Position numbers and translations under genes: made by a program. Below are positions 1-8,857 of a stretch of 64,000 nucleotides of DNA, piece after piece. How positions within the stretch are numbered: the first letter of the stretch is position 1; the number at the start of each line of letters is the position of its first letter. A model generated the notes under the pieces. That model did no database searches and had not been told where the DNA came from. It was given only the letters and a program-made list of their open reading frames with translations. Source of the DNA: Bacteriovoracaceae bacterium UBA6153 (GTDB lineage Bacteria; Bdellovibrionota; Bacteriovoracia; Bacteriovoracales; Bacteriovoracaceae); contig DIUR01000008.1 in assembly GCA_002428265.1 (NCBI GenBank), forward strand, positions 1 to 64,000, given 5' to 3'.

Positions 1-273
1 TCCAAGCTTCAATATAAAAATTTTTAAAATTTAATTTAACAAACTAACTATACGGATTGTGTATTCATTGACTAAAAAACCTCACGGCTAATTAGCTCTG
101 ACTTTTATCACCAACATTTTAACTGTAACCTTTTACAAGGTGTGACTGAATACTTACGTCAGATATTTTTTGTTTGGGACCTTTCTCATCTTGAATCGAA
201 ACCTTTCGGCTTCAAATCTTTTAACTCTATTAGAATTTTAAAGAACTACTTAAATACGTTACGAAAGAAAACA
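1..273. other. Non-coding stretch at window edge
   Basis: AT-rich sequence with no convincing open frame. A short imperfect hairpin with a GAAA loop (198-213) lies downstream of the tRNA gene on the minus strand, but no T-tract follows, so it is not a clear terminator. No 16S or 23S signature is recognisable, so I cannot say whether the tRNA belongs to an rRNA spacer that continues beyond base 1. Confidence 0.4.
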
Positions 274-349
274 TGGTGGACATGACAGGGATCGAACCTG
301 CGACCCTCTGCGTGCAAGGCAGATGCTCTCCCAGCTGAGCTACACGCCC
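274..349 (-). tRNA. tRNA-Ala (anticodon TGC)
   Basis: Read on the minus strand, a 76-base cloverleaf begins GGGCGTGTAGCTCAG and ends TGTCCACCA, with the CCA encoded. The anticodon stem TCTGC/GCAGA encloses the loop CTTGCAC, giving anticodon TGC (alanine, GCN codons). The D-arm TAGCTCAGCTGGGAGAGC and T-arm GGTTCGATCC are canonical. The acceptor stem pairs over seven positions with two G-U pairs. This tRNA often sits in the 16S-23S spacer, but the flanking genes here are protein-coding, at least on the upstream side. Confidence 0.96.
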
Positions 350-546
350 ATAAATCTATATATTGCTATATGAAGATGTGCTTTCGTGATCAGTTTTCAT
401 TTCAAACGTGAGAAGGAATTTAATCAAACCAGGATTATAAGTCAACTATATTTTTCGTTATTATTAATAAAAATAAAAAAAACTTTTGTACGACGGTTTT
501 ATCAGTATAATTTTATTAATAACAAACGCTTAACTCGTGACGGCAC

Positions 547-1137
547 ATGCAAACAATTAAACTATTTTCATTCATATTACTTCTTTTATTAGCGGGATGT
601 GATCGCTCAGGACACAAAATTGAAGTGATCGCGAATCCAAACGGTGAAGAGATAGATATCGAGAAGTTAAAAACAGATATTGGTGGTCTCTCTACTGCGT
701 CCGCTACAATGAAAACAATTCACGGTGATATTGTTTTTCGCTTCTATACTAAAGCTGCTCCAAGAACATCAGCGAGAGTGATGCAATTAATTCAGAGTAA
801 ATTCTACGATGGATTAATCATTCATAGAGCACTTCCAAATTTCATTATTCAGATGGGAGATCCTACTGGGACAGGCAATGGTGGGAGTGGAACAAAGTTA
901 AAAGCTGAGTTCAATGAGCTTCAGCATATTAAGGGAACAATGGGTATGGCCCGCGGAATGGATAAAGACTCGGCTGATTCTCAATTTTATATAAGTCTTA
1001 CGACCCTTTCTCACTTAGACGGAAAGAATACTGTATTTGGACAAGTTGTAGACGGGTTAGATATTCTACCGAAACTATCTAAGGGCGACAGAATTATCTC
1101 TATCACCCTTAACCTTAAAGATCTTACTACTAACTAG
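547..1137 (+). CDS. Cyclophilin-type peptidyl-prolyl isomerase, lipoprotein
   Basis: Predicted peptidyl-prolyl cis-trans isomerase of 196 residues that would catalyse proline isomerisation during folding of exported proteins. The N-terminus is a lipoprotein signal with lipobox LLAGC (Cys at residue 18), so the enzyme should be anchored on the periplasmic side of a membrane. The cyclophilin fold starts near residue 56; family signatures are visible as IHRALPNFIIQMGDPTGTG (active-site Arg in HR, Gln and Asp-Pro-Thr-Gly following) and DSADSQFYISL. A linker of about 35 residues separates the acylated Cys from the domain. No clear Shine-Dalgarno precedes the ATG; a TATAAT box at 506-511 is a possible promoter. 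The 3' end overlaps the convergent downstream gene by four bases. Confidence 0.9.
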   Translation: MQTIKLFSFILLLLLAGCDRSGHKIEVIANPNGEEIDIEKLKTDIGGLSTASATMKTIHGDIVFRFYTKAAPRTSARVMQLIQSKFYDGLIIHRALPNFIIQMGDPTGTGNGGSGTKLKAEFNELQHIKGTMGMARGMDKDSADSQFYISLTTLSHLDGKNTVFGQVVDGLDILPKLSKGDRIISITLNLKDLTTN

Positions 1138-2219
1138 AAATACGTTTTAATTCCCAATGAAAAACTCAGGTTCGAATAACTTTTATTAGAAGTAAATGGT
1201 TTGAGAACTTGAGTATCACTCTCTTGATCAAATTTATATTTTCTCTTTGATACATATTGATAACCAAGAGTTGCGCCTACTCCAAAATGCTCAGTGAACA
1301 TTGTTTCTACTCCACCTTCGAGAGCAAAAATCATTGCCGATGATGACGTTTTTATCTCTTCTTCATTTCCATCTATATCTGTAATTTTTGAGCTAGTTGT
1401 ACTGAGTCCCAGGTAAGCGCCAAGAATAGGTTTGTAATTTGAATCTGGCATTAACACAAACTTTGTTCCGAGCATGAAATCCATAACAGAGTCTTCAAAT
1501 TTTAAATTGGCCATCCCTTCATCTGGAGGTGAACCATCAGAATAAGTAATTGAACCAGGAACGCTGTCGGTAGACTCTCCATTATACTTTCTGAACTTAA
1601 AAGAAATAAATTGAATGGGTGAAATCCTTTTTCCCAGACCTACCGAAATAGCTGCTTTAGTTTTATAACTACTTGACTCTGCTTCGCCGAAAGTAATTGT
1701 TGTAGTGTCTGCTCCATCAACGATCACCTGGTTTAAATCTGAATAATCTGGGTAAGTAGGATCTTTAGTTCCTGCACTCAATATTCCCATGTCTAATTCA
1801 AGATAATAATCGTTCTTAAAAGAAGATGATGTCGTAGAATTGTTAGACGATTTTCTTTGTCCGTTGTCAGCCGCATTTAATCTATTGCCATAATCTGTCT
1901 GATCTCTTCTGCCTCTTTCATCAAAAGAATCAGTTTCTAATTCTTCGAGACTATCAAGTGAAGTTGTTTTCAGACAGGTTGCTGGTGAAATATAAATTTT
2001 TCCAGCAACTTTATAGGCCATGAATTGTGGATTGCGATTAAGCTTCTTAGCTTTAAGGGGAACACCTTGAAAATTTTTGGCATCAACCTGAGTGAGACCA
2101 CCAGACTTGTACTCTTTAATTGTACAATTAGCTGATGGTGAAAAATAATAGGTATCATTTAATTGTGAGTAGGCGGCGGCCGGCGCAAGTACTGCGGCCA
2201 ATGCAATAATTTTGATCAT
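1134..2219 (-). CDS. Predicted outer-membrane beta-barrel protein
   Basis: Protein of 361 residues whose specific function I do not recognise. It has a cleavable signal peptide (MIKIIALAAVLAPAAAYSQ) and ends in a terminal aromatic residue (KTYF), with alternating hydrophobic/polar strands and repeated Gly-Leu-Gly turns over the last 230 residues. This is the usual look of an outer-membrane beta-barrel. The middle (residues about 100-135) is rich in Ser, Thr and Asn and probably unstructured. An AGGA Shine-Dalgarno lies six bases before the ATG. The gene stands alone, convergent with the cyclophilin gene. No porin or transporter family can be assigned by eye. Confidence 0.65.
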   Translation of the reverse strand: MIKIIALAAVLAPAAAYSQLNDTYYFSPSANCTIKEYKSGGLTQVDAKNFQGVPLKAKKLNRNPQFMAYKVAGKIYISPATCLKTTSLDSLEELETDSFDERGRRDQTDYGNRLNAADNGQRKSSNNSTTSSSFKNDYYLELDMGILSAGTKDPTYPDYSDLNQVIVDGADTTTITFGEAESSSYKTKAAISVGLGKRISPIQFISFKFRKYNGESTDSVPGSITYSDGSPPDEGMANLKFEDSVMDFMLGTKFVLMPDSNYKPILGAYLGLSTTSSKITDIDGNEEEIKTSSSAMIFALEGGVETMFTEHFGVGATLGYQYVSKRKYKFDQESDTQVLKPFTSNKSYSNLSFSLGIKTYF

Positions 2220-2281
2220 CCATAATCCTTGAGTCTATTGATTGATAAACCAATTATACATCAAGCTCAATTCTTTACAAT

Positions 2282-3139
2282 TCAAGCACCGATCAGGACT
2301 GATCTCATCGACAGGCTTCCTAATTCGAAAGCTTCATAGGGGAAAACGATTTTTTCGTTAGGATCAGCTGCTCCTAAAACATATAAAAGAGGAAGATAAT
2401 GCTCAATAGAAGGATGGGCCATTTTCCAAAGTGAATGTTGAGTAGAATCCTCGGCAAATAATTGCTCAAGCTTGTGCTCGATAATTGATTTTTTTATCAA
2501 TTCATCAAATTCACGTGCCCAATCAACAACTGGTGCATTTTCACTTCGACTAATTTGACGAAGATTATGGACGATGTTTCCACTTCCTATAATGAGCACT
2601 CCTTCTGAGCGCAATTTATTGAGTTCACGGGCAAGATTGTAGTGATCTCTTAAATTCATAAAATTTTGATTTAATGACAATTGAACAACCGGAATGTCGG
2701 CCTTCGGGTACATGTGATGAAGCACACTCCATCCCCCATGATCAAATCCCCAGTCATGATCGAGATGAGCATCGTAAACTGAAAGATCTTTTTTAACTGT
2801 TGCTGCCAGAGCGGGATCTCCAGGAGCAGGATAATTGATTTCATAAAGGGCCTGAGGAAAACCATAAAAATCATGAATCATTTTAGGTTTTTCTGAAGCT
2901 TGCACCTGCACACCTTTTGTCATCCAGTGGGCTGAAACCATAATAACTTTTTTAGGAATAGGAAGAGTCTGGCCTAAAGTGGCCAAATGTTTTGTAAAAT
3001 CGTTATTTGCCAAGGCATTCATAGGACTGCCATGGCCAATAAACAAGAGTGGCATTTTTTTGTCTGAATTATGTTTTAATGAAGAGCTCATAGCTAATAA
3101 TCCTGCGGCAGTCATACCGATAAAGGTTCTTCTTTCCAT
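2282..3139 (-). CDS. LigB/DODA-type extradiol dioxygenase with Tat-like signal
   Basis: Protein of 285 residues resembling the class III extradiol ring-cleavage dioxygenases (the YgiD/4,5-DOPA dioxygenase group). Family features are visible: LLFIGHGSPMNAL near the N-terminus, VIMVSAHWMTKG, and DHDWGFDHGGWSVLHHMYP, which carry the histidines expected to bind the metal. The length fits the family (about 260) plus an N-terminal extension, MERRTFIGMTAAGLLAMSSS, that looks like a twin-arginine signal (RRTF followed by a hydrophobic stretch). Better-known YgiD proteins are cytoplasmic, so export would be unusual. The natural substrate is unknown. The gene appears monocistronic, without a visible Shine-Dalgarno. 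Confidence 0.82.
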   Translation of the reverse strand: MERRTFIGMTAAGLLAMSSSLKHNSDKKMPLLFIGHGSPMNALANNDFTKHLATLGQTLPIPKKVIMVSAHWMTKGVQVQASEKPKMIHDFYGFPQALYEINYPAPGDPALAATVKKDLSVYDAHLDHDWGFDHGGWSVLHHMYPKADIPVVQLSLNQNFMNLRDHYNLARELNKLRSEGVLIIGSGNIVHNLRQISRSENAPVVDWAREFDELIKKSIIEHKLEQLFAEDSTQHSLWKMAHPSIEHYLPLLYVLGAADPNEKIVFPYEAFELGSLSMRSVLIGA

Positions 3140-3216
3140 GAGTATTATTTTAAGCTGATTTAGATATTAAAGATAATTCAAAGAATTTACTGAAATGATA
3201 GGTTTAGACTATGAAA

Positions 3217-3663
3217 TTATGGGATCAATTTTTTGCTGGCAGAGAAAGTAATCTTTCCATTTGAAACATCGAGAAAAAACTTATCCTGCATTGAACTTTC
3301 AAAAGACATATCGAAATCGTCTAAAATGGTAAGGCCTAACTCTTGTAAAGTTGAAGAAGCTTCAAGACTTCTTTTACCAATCACACTGCTCTCACTTGGA
3401 AGAAATCTAAACGTACACGATGCTGTACCTACAGTTCTTCTGCAAGTAACTTTAATGCTGGCATCTTTTGATTGAACATCCAGAGTTTCGCCAACTTCAA
3501 AATAATTCATCATGGTTTGGAGTCTTTCACCTTCTCCAAGCTCATTAATGAGAATAATTACTTTTTGAGGTTTGTGAAAAATAGCGACGGAGTCAGTGGC
3601 GGCCATTGCTTGAATACTGGTTAAAAGTATTGCAGAAATAACAATGGCCTTAAAAAAATTCAT
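3217..3663 (-). CDS. Exported protein of unknown function, end of oxidase operon
   Basis: Protein of 148 residues with a signal peptide (MNFFKAIVISAILLTSIQAMAA). I do not recognise the family. The mature part is small and soluble with one Cys pair (TCRRTVGTASC). Its ATG overlaps the TAA of the subunit IV gene by one base (TAATG), so it is translationally coupled to the cytochrome c oxidase operon and is its last gene. A role in periplasmic assembly or maturation of the oxidase is possible by position only. Confidence 0.6.
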   Translation of the reverse strand: MNFFKAIVISAILLTSIQAMAATDSVAIFHKPQKVIILINELGEGERLQTMMNYFEVGETLDVQSKDASIKVTCRRTVGTASCTFRFLPSESSVIGKRSLEASSTLQELGLTILDDFDMSFESSMQDKFFLDVSNGKITFSASKKLIP

Positions 3664-3959
3664 TATCTGTACATAGACTCAAGAATTAGTGCAACAGCGT
3701 AGAAAGCTGCTGAAATAGGAACAGCCGCAATCAGCTTCATCCATCTTGTTTCTTCTTTTAAGTGCATATAAAAGTAAGCCACAATAAGAGCTTTACCAAC
3801 TGCAAGACCTACAAGGCCTATAACTTTATACGAGTATTCCGTTTTTAAGCCAGGAATAAACAATTCCAGAACTGTTAAAAGAGTCAGAACAACAAATACA
3901 ATAACGTATTCTTTTGTGTGACTTGGATGCTGGTGGCTTTCGTGATTATGATCACCCAT
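3663..3959 (-). CDS. ctaF: Cytochrome c oxidase subunit IV (prokaryotic type)
   Basis: Small integral membrane protein of 98 residues with three predicted transmembrane helices and a His-rich N-terminus (MGDHNHESHQHPSH). The motif GKALIVAYFYMHLKEE is characteristic of the bacterial oxidase subunit IV family (COX4_pro/CtaF type), which stabilises the catalytic core of aa3/caa3 oxidases. It follows the SCO gene by two bases and overlaps the next gene by one, so it is part of the same transcript as subunits I-III. Confidence 0.88.
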   Translation of the reverse strand: MGDHNHESHQHPSHTKEYVIVFVVLTLLTVLELFIPGLKTEYSYKVIGLVGLAVGKALIVAYFYMHLKEETRWMKLIAAVPISAAFYAVALILESMYR

Positions 3960-3961
3960 GA

Positions 3962-4687
3962 CTATATCTCCTTCTCGCTTGGGATCGCTGCTGGTTGTAC
4001 GCTCGAGAAACTGTTGTTAACTAAAAGTCCAAGATCAATCATCATCTTGTCCATTTCAACTCTTTCAGTTCCGTAATACCCTCTGATTTGTCCTTTATCA
4101 TCGACTAGGACAAGTTTTTCAGAGTGAGCAATATCAAATAATGTAATTTTTTTATCTTCAAGTTGTTTTTCAATTGGCTCTTTAGACCCCATTGGAACTT
4201 TGAATCCAGAAATAATAACTTTTTCCAAATCAGCTTTAGTTCCAGTCAAGTAACTCCAGATGAATGGATTTGAGTGTCTTTTTCTAGCGTACTTATAAAG
4301 AGTGTCCGGAGTATCCACTTCTGGATCAACTGTAAAAGTCACGATGGCCGCTTTTGTTCCAAGTCCTCTAATTCTTTTTTGAACCAGATCCATCTTTGCC
4401 ATGAGTGCAGGACAAGTTGTCGGGCATGATGTGAACATAAAGTTAGCAATATAAAATTTTCCTTTCAGCTCATTTGTTCCGAAAGGTTTTCCAAATTCAT
4501 TAGTAAGAGAAAATTGAGGAACAACATAATAAACCGGAAGCGGCGGAGGCAGCGTACGATTTAGTGTTCTATAAACTGGATAGCTGAAACTCAGGAGCCA
4601 AAAAATTAACCAGAAAGATTTCTTTCTGACTAGTTTTTGAAACCAGTTATCTGCTCTATAGAATCCAGGCATTGATGTTGTCGTCAT
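3962..4687 (-). CDS. SCO1/SenC copper chaperone for cytochrome oxidase
   Basis: Thioredoxin-fold copper chaperone of 241 residues that would help build the CuA centre of subunit II. It has one N-terminal membrane helix (residues about 25-45). The copper motif CPTTC lies in FTSCPTTCPALM, and the partner histidine is in DIAHSEKLVLVDDKG. A conserved FTVDPEVDTP segment is also typical. The length fits the SCO family. It sits between the diheme cytochrome c and subunit IV genes with gaps of only two to three bases, which supports a role specific to this oxidase. Confidence 0.92.
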   Translation of the reverse strand: MTTTSMPGFYRADNWFQKLVRKKSFWLIFWLLSFSYPVYRTLNRTLPPPLPVYYVVPQFSLTNEFGKPFGTNELKGKFYIANFMFTSCPTTCPALMAKMDLVQKRIRGLGTKAAIVTFTVDPEVDTPDTLYKYARKRHSNPFIWSYLTGTKADLEKVIISGFKVPMGSKEPIEKQLEDKKITLFDIAHSEKLVLVDDKGQIRGYYGTERVEMDKMMIDLGLLVNNSFSSVQPAAIPSEKEI

Positions 4688-4690
4688 ATA

Positions 4691-5575
4691 TTACTTTTTA
4701 ATGTTTTCCAAAAATTGTTTTCTTTCTGGAGTTCTCTTCATATCCATTAGTGATTTTACATAATGAGCGACTGCCCAGATTTCATCATCTTGAAGAACGC
4801 CTTTCCAGCTGGCCATGGCAGTTCCACCAACACCTGCATTAAGTCTTAGATACAATTCTTCAACAGTAGCAGCTGAACGAACCTGATCGTAAGTAAACTC
4901 TGGAGGCATAGTTGCGATATCGTAATCTGATGGCTGAAGTTTTACGTGATACATATCTGGATCAAACTCAGTCATAGGTGCATTGTTAATTTTTTGTGCT
5001 ATTTGGCTTAACTCTGCATGAGGAACGTAAGCTCTGTGACAAGTCCAACATTGAGCAACTACGTGGTAAACTTCTTTACCGCGCTGAATTGCGCTTTCTT
5101 TGTGGGCAGCACCGTATGGATCTTTTCCAACAGCAATAACATCACCTAATTTTTTATCAGCGCCTTCCCATTTTTCTGGTGCGAAAGTTTTGATATATTG
5201 AACGACATTGAATGCTTGTTGCTCAGTTAAATCCCATGGAAGCATTGCTGTTCCATTTAGACCTTTTTTCAGGATGTCATAGAAATCCTGATCGTGAGGA
5301 AGTTCACCTGAAACAACTTTACCAAATTTATACTGGCCTAATTTGAAATTTCTTGGAGGAACAGATAGCCCTTTAGCAGCAACTCCTAATCCATCACCTT
5401 TTACTCCATGGCAAGGCATGCAGTATTCTGTGTATAATGATTTACCGTCATTCAATTGTTTTGCAGTGACATAAACTCCACCAGCAAAAATCTTGTCTTC
5501 TTTAAAATGCGTTTCGCTACAAGACACTAATGTCACAAGCGCGCAGACGGTTAAAAATAGATTCGAACCTTTCAT
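4691..5575 (-). CDS. Diheme cytochrome c lipoprotein
   Basis: Predicted periplasmic electron carrier of 294 residues with two covalently bound hemes c (CMPCH and CWTCH). The signal peptide ends in LVSC, a lipobox, so the protein is likely membrane-anchored by lipid. Conserved Met ligands are plausible in each half (GTAMLPW in the first, GTAMASW in the second), suggesting two fused class I cytochrome domains. I chose the ATG at 5575 because AGAGGAA lies just upstream and the signal peptide begins there; a longer frame to 5596 would overlap subunit III. Located inside the oxidase operon, it probably delivers electrons from the bc complex to the CuA site, since subunit II here has no heme domain of its own. 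Confidence 0.87.
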   Translation of the reverse strand: MKGSNLFLTVCALVTLVSCSETHFKEDKIFAGGVYVTAKQLNDGKSLYTEYCMPCHGVKGDGLGVAAKGLSVPPRNFKLGQYKFGKVVSGELPHDQDFYDILKKGLNGTAMLPWDLTEQQAFNVVQYIKTFAPEKWEGADKKLGDVIAVGKDPYGAAHKESAIQRGKEVYHVVAQCWTCHRAYVPHAELSQIAQKINNAPMTEFDPDMYHVKLQPSDYDIATMPPEFTYDQVRSAATVEELYLRLNAGVGGTAMASWKGVLQDDEIWAVAHYVKSLMDMKRTPERKQFLENIKK

Positions 5576-5585
5576 AGTATTCCTC

Positions 5586-6167
5586 TTATAAAACAAAAAT
5601 AGTCACAAACATTATTAGCCAAACGATTCCCAGAAAATGCCAGAACTTTCCGATGTTCGAGACTTTTACAGCCGTCATCGAATCCGGAGTTTTTAGTGTT
5701 CCGTATAACCACATTAGAAGACCAAGTCCCGCTACAATGTGAGCGGCATGGATCCATGTGAAAGCATAAATAATCGAAGGAAAAATTCCAGACGATGCAA
5801 AAATACCCTGAGCCTTTAAGTGATTCCAAAATAAAAACTGACTGACCATGAAGCCAATTCCCAAGAGCGTTGTTAGAGCAAGACTGTTTTTGTGAGCTTT
5901 TCCTTTATAGATATTTTTTTCAAAATAAATATAAGTTGCAGAGCTAATCGCAATCAACAAAGTGCTGATTGTCGGCAATAACAAATCTGGTCTCGACATA
6001 CCGGCCGGTGGCCATACAGCTTGAGTGAAACGAAACAATGCAAACGCCATCATCAATGTTAAAAATAACATTCCGAAAGACACGAGTGTGACGATCATAG
6101 CGACCGAAGAGATAATTTTATCTCCTTCTTTTGCCTGAGCGATAGTTTGTGTCTGTACGTGAGCCAT
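5586..6167 (-). CDS. ctaE: Cytochrome c oxidase subunit III
   Basis: Integral membrane protein of 193 residues with about five transmembrane helices, matching the shorter bacterial heme-copper oxidase subunit III family. Typical segments are FTWIHAAHIVAGLGLLMW and GKFWHFLGIVWLIMFVTIFV near the C-terminus. It starts two bases after the subunit I stop codon, in the standard order II-I-III. A second, more canonical subunit III gene lies at 13801-14430 in the bc operon, so this genome region carries two different subunits III but only one subunit I. Confidence 0.9.
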   Translation of the reverse strand: MAHVQTQTIAQAKEGDKIISSVAMIVTLVSFGMLFLTLMMAFALFRFTQAVWPPAGMSRPDLLLPTISTLLIAISSATYIYFEKNIYKGKAHKNSLALTTLLGIGFMVSQFLFWNHLKAQGIFASSGIFPSIIYAFTWIHAAHIVAGLGLLMWLYGTLKTPDSMTAVKVSNIGKFWHFLGIVWLIMFVTIFVL

Positions 6168-6169
6168 TA

Positions 6170-7897
6170 TTACGCCTTTACCAATTCTTCAGTTTGATAC
6201 TGGAAATCTTTTCCAACAAGATTCGGGTTACCGAACTCATGCGGACCACATCTCACAACTGGAATATCTTTAAAGTTATAGTGAGGAGCTGGGCTTGGAA
6301 TAGTCCATTCAAGTGTTCCAACTTCCCAAGGGTTTTGCGTAGCAATTGGCCCTTTGTACATAGAGTGGATGAAGTTGTAGACGAAGAATAATTGTCCTAC
6401 TCCCATAGTTAACGCTGAAATTGTAATGAACATATTCAGTGGAACTAGGTCTTTTAAGAACTCATAAACGAATGGGTTGTAGATACGTCTGTGCATACCA
6501 GCGTGTCCGATAACCATCATCCCCATGAAGATTCCGTTTAGACCAACCATTGAAATCCAAAAGTGGATTTTTCCAAGGCGCTCGTTCATCATTCTTCCGT
6601 ACATTTTAGGGAACCAGAAATAAGTTCCGGCAAATCCACCAAGAAGAACTGAAGCGGCCATTGTGTAATGGAAGTGACCAACAACAAAATATGTATCATG
6701 CAGGTAGAGATCCGTTGTAACAGTTGCAAGGTATAATCCAGTAAGACCACCAAGACCGAAAACGAAAACTACACCAAGAGAAAATAACATTGGAGTATCA
6801 AATCTTATTGATCCCTTCCAAATCGTTCCAAGCCAGTTAGCAAAGAAGACCGCTGAAGGAATTGAAATCGTCATCGTAAGCATCATGAACGACTGAGTAA
6901 GAAGTGGAGACATTTGAGTTGAGTACATGTGGTGACCATACACGAGAGTCGAAAGAATCGTGATTGATGTCATCGCAAGTGCAGTACCTTTTGCTCCGAA
7001 AGCTGGCTTTCTTGCAAAAAATGAAAGTAAGTCAGATACAATTCCCCAAGCTGGAAGAATTAAGATGTAAACTTCAGGGTGACCAAAAATCCAGAAAACG
7101 TGCTGGAATAATACCGGATCTCCCGATCCTGATGTAGCCGCAGCTCCAGCAAGGAAGAAAGTTGTTCCGAATACGCGGTCAAATGTTAAAAGAAGTAATC
7201 CTGCTCCCAGAACTGGAAGGAAGATTGCGTTCAAAATAGCTGTTAACCAAAGTCCCCAGATTGTAAGTGGCATATCGAAATAGCCCATTCCAGGTGCACG
7301 AAGTGTAATAATAGTTGCGATATAGTTTACCGCTCCCATTGTTGAAGAAACCCCAAGAACGAATAGTGCTAAACACCAAAGAGTTTGTCCGACACCGGCA
7401 GATCCAATTAACGTTGAAAGTGTTGGGTATGAAGTCCATCCACCTGCAGCTCCTCCTAATGGAGTAAATAATGAAGCTAATAAAAGGATAGCCGAAAGAA
7501 CTGCTAACCAAAATGAAAGCATGTTCAGAGTTGGGAAAACCATATCTCTGGCACCGATCATTAACGGAATACAATAGTTACCAAAAGCACCAATAAGAAT
7601 TGGAGTAATAGCGTAGAAAATCATGATCGTACCATGCAGAGTAAAAAGCATAGCGTACGTATCTGGTGGAACAACTCCGTTATTTCCTGGGAAAAGAAGA
7701 GGTCCAAGAATTGGAAAAGCTTCTCCGGGAAAAGCTAGTGTCCAACGAATAAGAATGGCCATCATCCCGCCAATTCCTAAGAAAGCAATTCCATACCACA
7801 GGAATTGTTTTGCAATGACTTTGTGGTCAAATGAAAAAACGTACTTCGACAAAAATGTCGTTGGAGCGTCGTGAATATCTTGTTCGAAAAATGCCAT
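6170..7897 (-). CDS. ctaD: Cytochrome c oxidase subunit I
   Basis: Catalytic subunit of 575 residues with about 12-13 membrane helices; it reduces O2 to water at the heme a3-CuB site and pumps protons. Diagnostic motifs are WIFGHPEVYILILPAW (CuB His, the cross-linked Tyr and the D-channel Glu), YGHHMYS (CuB ligands) and HDTYFVVGHFHYT (heme a and a3 ligands). The GNYCIPLMIGARDM segment marks the start of the D-channel region. The residues place it among A-type (aa3/caa3) oxidases. The gene is 34 bases downstream of subunit II and two bases upstream of subunit III. Confidence 0.97.
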   Translation of the reverse strand: MAFFEQDIHDAPTTFLSKYVFSFDHKVIAKQFLWYGIAFLGIGGMMAILIRWTLAFPGEAFPILGPLLFPGNNGVVPPDTYAMLFTLHGTIMIFYAITPILIGAFGNYCIPLMIGARDMVFPTLNMLSFWLAVLSAILLLASLFTPLGGAAGGWTSYPTLSTLIGSAGVGQTLWCLALFVLGVSSTMGAVNYIATIITLRAPGMGYFDMPLTIWGLWLTAILNAIFLPVLGAGLLLLTFDRVFGTTFFLAGAAATSGSGDPVLFQHVFWIFGHPEVYILILPAWGIVSDLLSFFARKPAFGAKGTALAMTSITILSTLVYGHHMYSTQMSPLLTQSFMMLTMTISIPSAVFFANWLGTIWKGSIRFDTPMLFSLGVVFVFGLGGLTGLYLATVTTDLYLHDTYFVVGHFHYTMAASVLLGGFAGTYFWFPKMYGRMMNERLGKIHFWISMVGLNGIFMGMMVIGHAGMHRRIYNPFVYEFLKDLVPLNMFITISALTMGVGQLFFVYNFIHSMYKGPIATQNPWEVGTLEWTIPSPAPHYNFKDIPVVRCGPHEFGNPNLVGKDFQYQTEELVKA

Positions 7898-7931
7898 GAG
7901 TTTCCTCTCTATATAATACTAAGTTTTCTTT

Positions 7932-8762
7932 TTATTTTGTTTCAGCGTCAGCAAGCCATTTCCAACCCCAGTAAAGATCTGCTTTATCTTTTTCTGTTGT
8001 GAACTCAGCACGCTCTTGCATTTCATTTAACCAAGCATCGTATTCAGTTTGGTCGTAAACAGTAAGCTTCGCTTGCATTCTGTAGTGGTAAGTTCCACAC
8101 ATTTCAGCACAAGCAATATCGTATAGACCTGTCTTCGTAAGCTCGTACCACATTCTTGAAATTCTTCCAGGCATAGCATCGACTTTTAGACGAGCATTTG
8201 GAAAATACAGAGAGTGAATAACGTCTTTAGATGTAATTTGGAAAATAACTTTTTTATTGATTGGTAAACGAAGATCGTTAAGAGTTACAACGTCATCTTC
8301 AGTGTTGAAGATTCCATCTTTACCAGCGTAACGGAAGTTCCATGCCCATTGTTGGCCTAAAACCTGAACGCGAACAATATCTTCACTTTCTTTTGGATAA
8401 TTTAAAAATACGTTAATAAAATCACGGTTAGAGATTGTTGTAATCTGCATGTCGACCATGATGAATACAAGTGCACCAATACCAGCAACGATAGAAATAT
8501 GTTTTCTGCTTGTTCCATGAGTATAAAGCGGCTTTGGATGTTTTTTCTTAGAATATAAATAAGAGAATCCGAAAATTCCCAGACATACGAAAAAGAAAAA
8601 GAACAGAATCAACCATGTTGTAAGCATGAAAAGGCTGTCGATCAAATGGCCATTCGTAGAAATATCTATCGGTGGCTTCATTGATTCCCAGAAACCAACA
8701 GTAGATGCAGCATCTGCAGATGTTACAAAGTGTTTCATAAATAAGTTCAAAAGAAGATTCAT
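7932..8762 (-). CDS. ctaC: Cytochrome c oxidase subunit II (CuA)
   Basis: Subunit of 276 residues that takes electrons from cytochrome c. After an N-terminal hydrophobic segment and a hairpin membrane helix (residues about 40-110), the periplasmic cupredoxin domain carries the CuA ligands: His in KDVIHSLYFP and the cluster CAEMCGTYHYRM (CxxxCxxxHxxM). The aromatic patch VLGQQWAWNFRY is the entry point for electrons. No heme c motif follows the cupredoxin domain, so the enzyme is aa3-like rather than caa3 with a fused cytochrome. The start is supported by AGGA upstream. A 95-base gap separates it from the heme A/O synthase gene and could hold a promoter. Confidence 0.96.
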   Translation of the reverse strand: MNLLLNLFMKHFVTSADAASTVGFWESMKPPIDISTNGHLIDSLFMLTTWLILFFFFFVCLGIFGFSYLYSKKKHPKPLYTHGTSRKHISIVAGIGALVFIMVDMQITTISNRDFINVFLNYPKESEDIVRVQVLGQQWAWNFRYAGKDGIFNTEDDVVTLNDLRLPINKKVIFQITSKDVIHSLYFPNARLKVDAMPGRISRMWYELTKTGLYDIACAEMCGTYHYRMQAKLTVYDQTEYDAWLNEMQERAEFTTEKDKADLYWGWKWLADAETK

Positions 8763-8857
8763 ATCAGCAATCCTGTCATGGAAAGTTAGCGTTCATATAA
8801 AGATGCGTTATTATTGTCTATTATGGGTTTAATCATAATCAAAATTTCTAATTTTAT

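Noticed and set aside
198..213. Hairpin with GAAA loop as terminator of the tRNA
   Set aside because: No T-tract on the minus strand; weak stem.
386..592. 68-residue open frame upstream of the cyclophilin gene
   Set aside because: Low-complexity, Lys/Phe/Tyr-rich, no ribosome site, and overlapping the lipoprotein signal of the cyclophilin in another frame.
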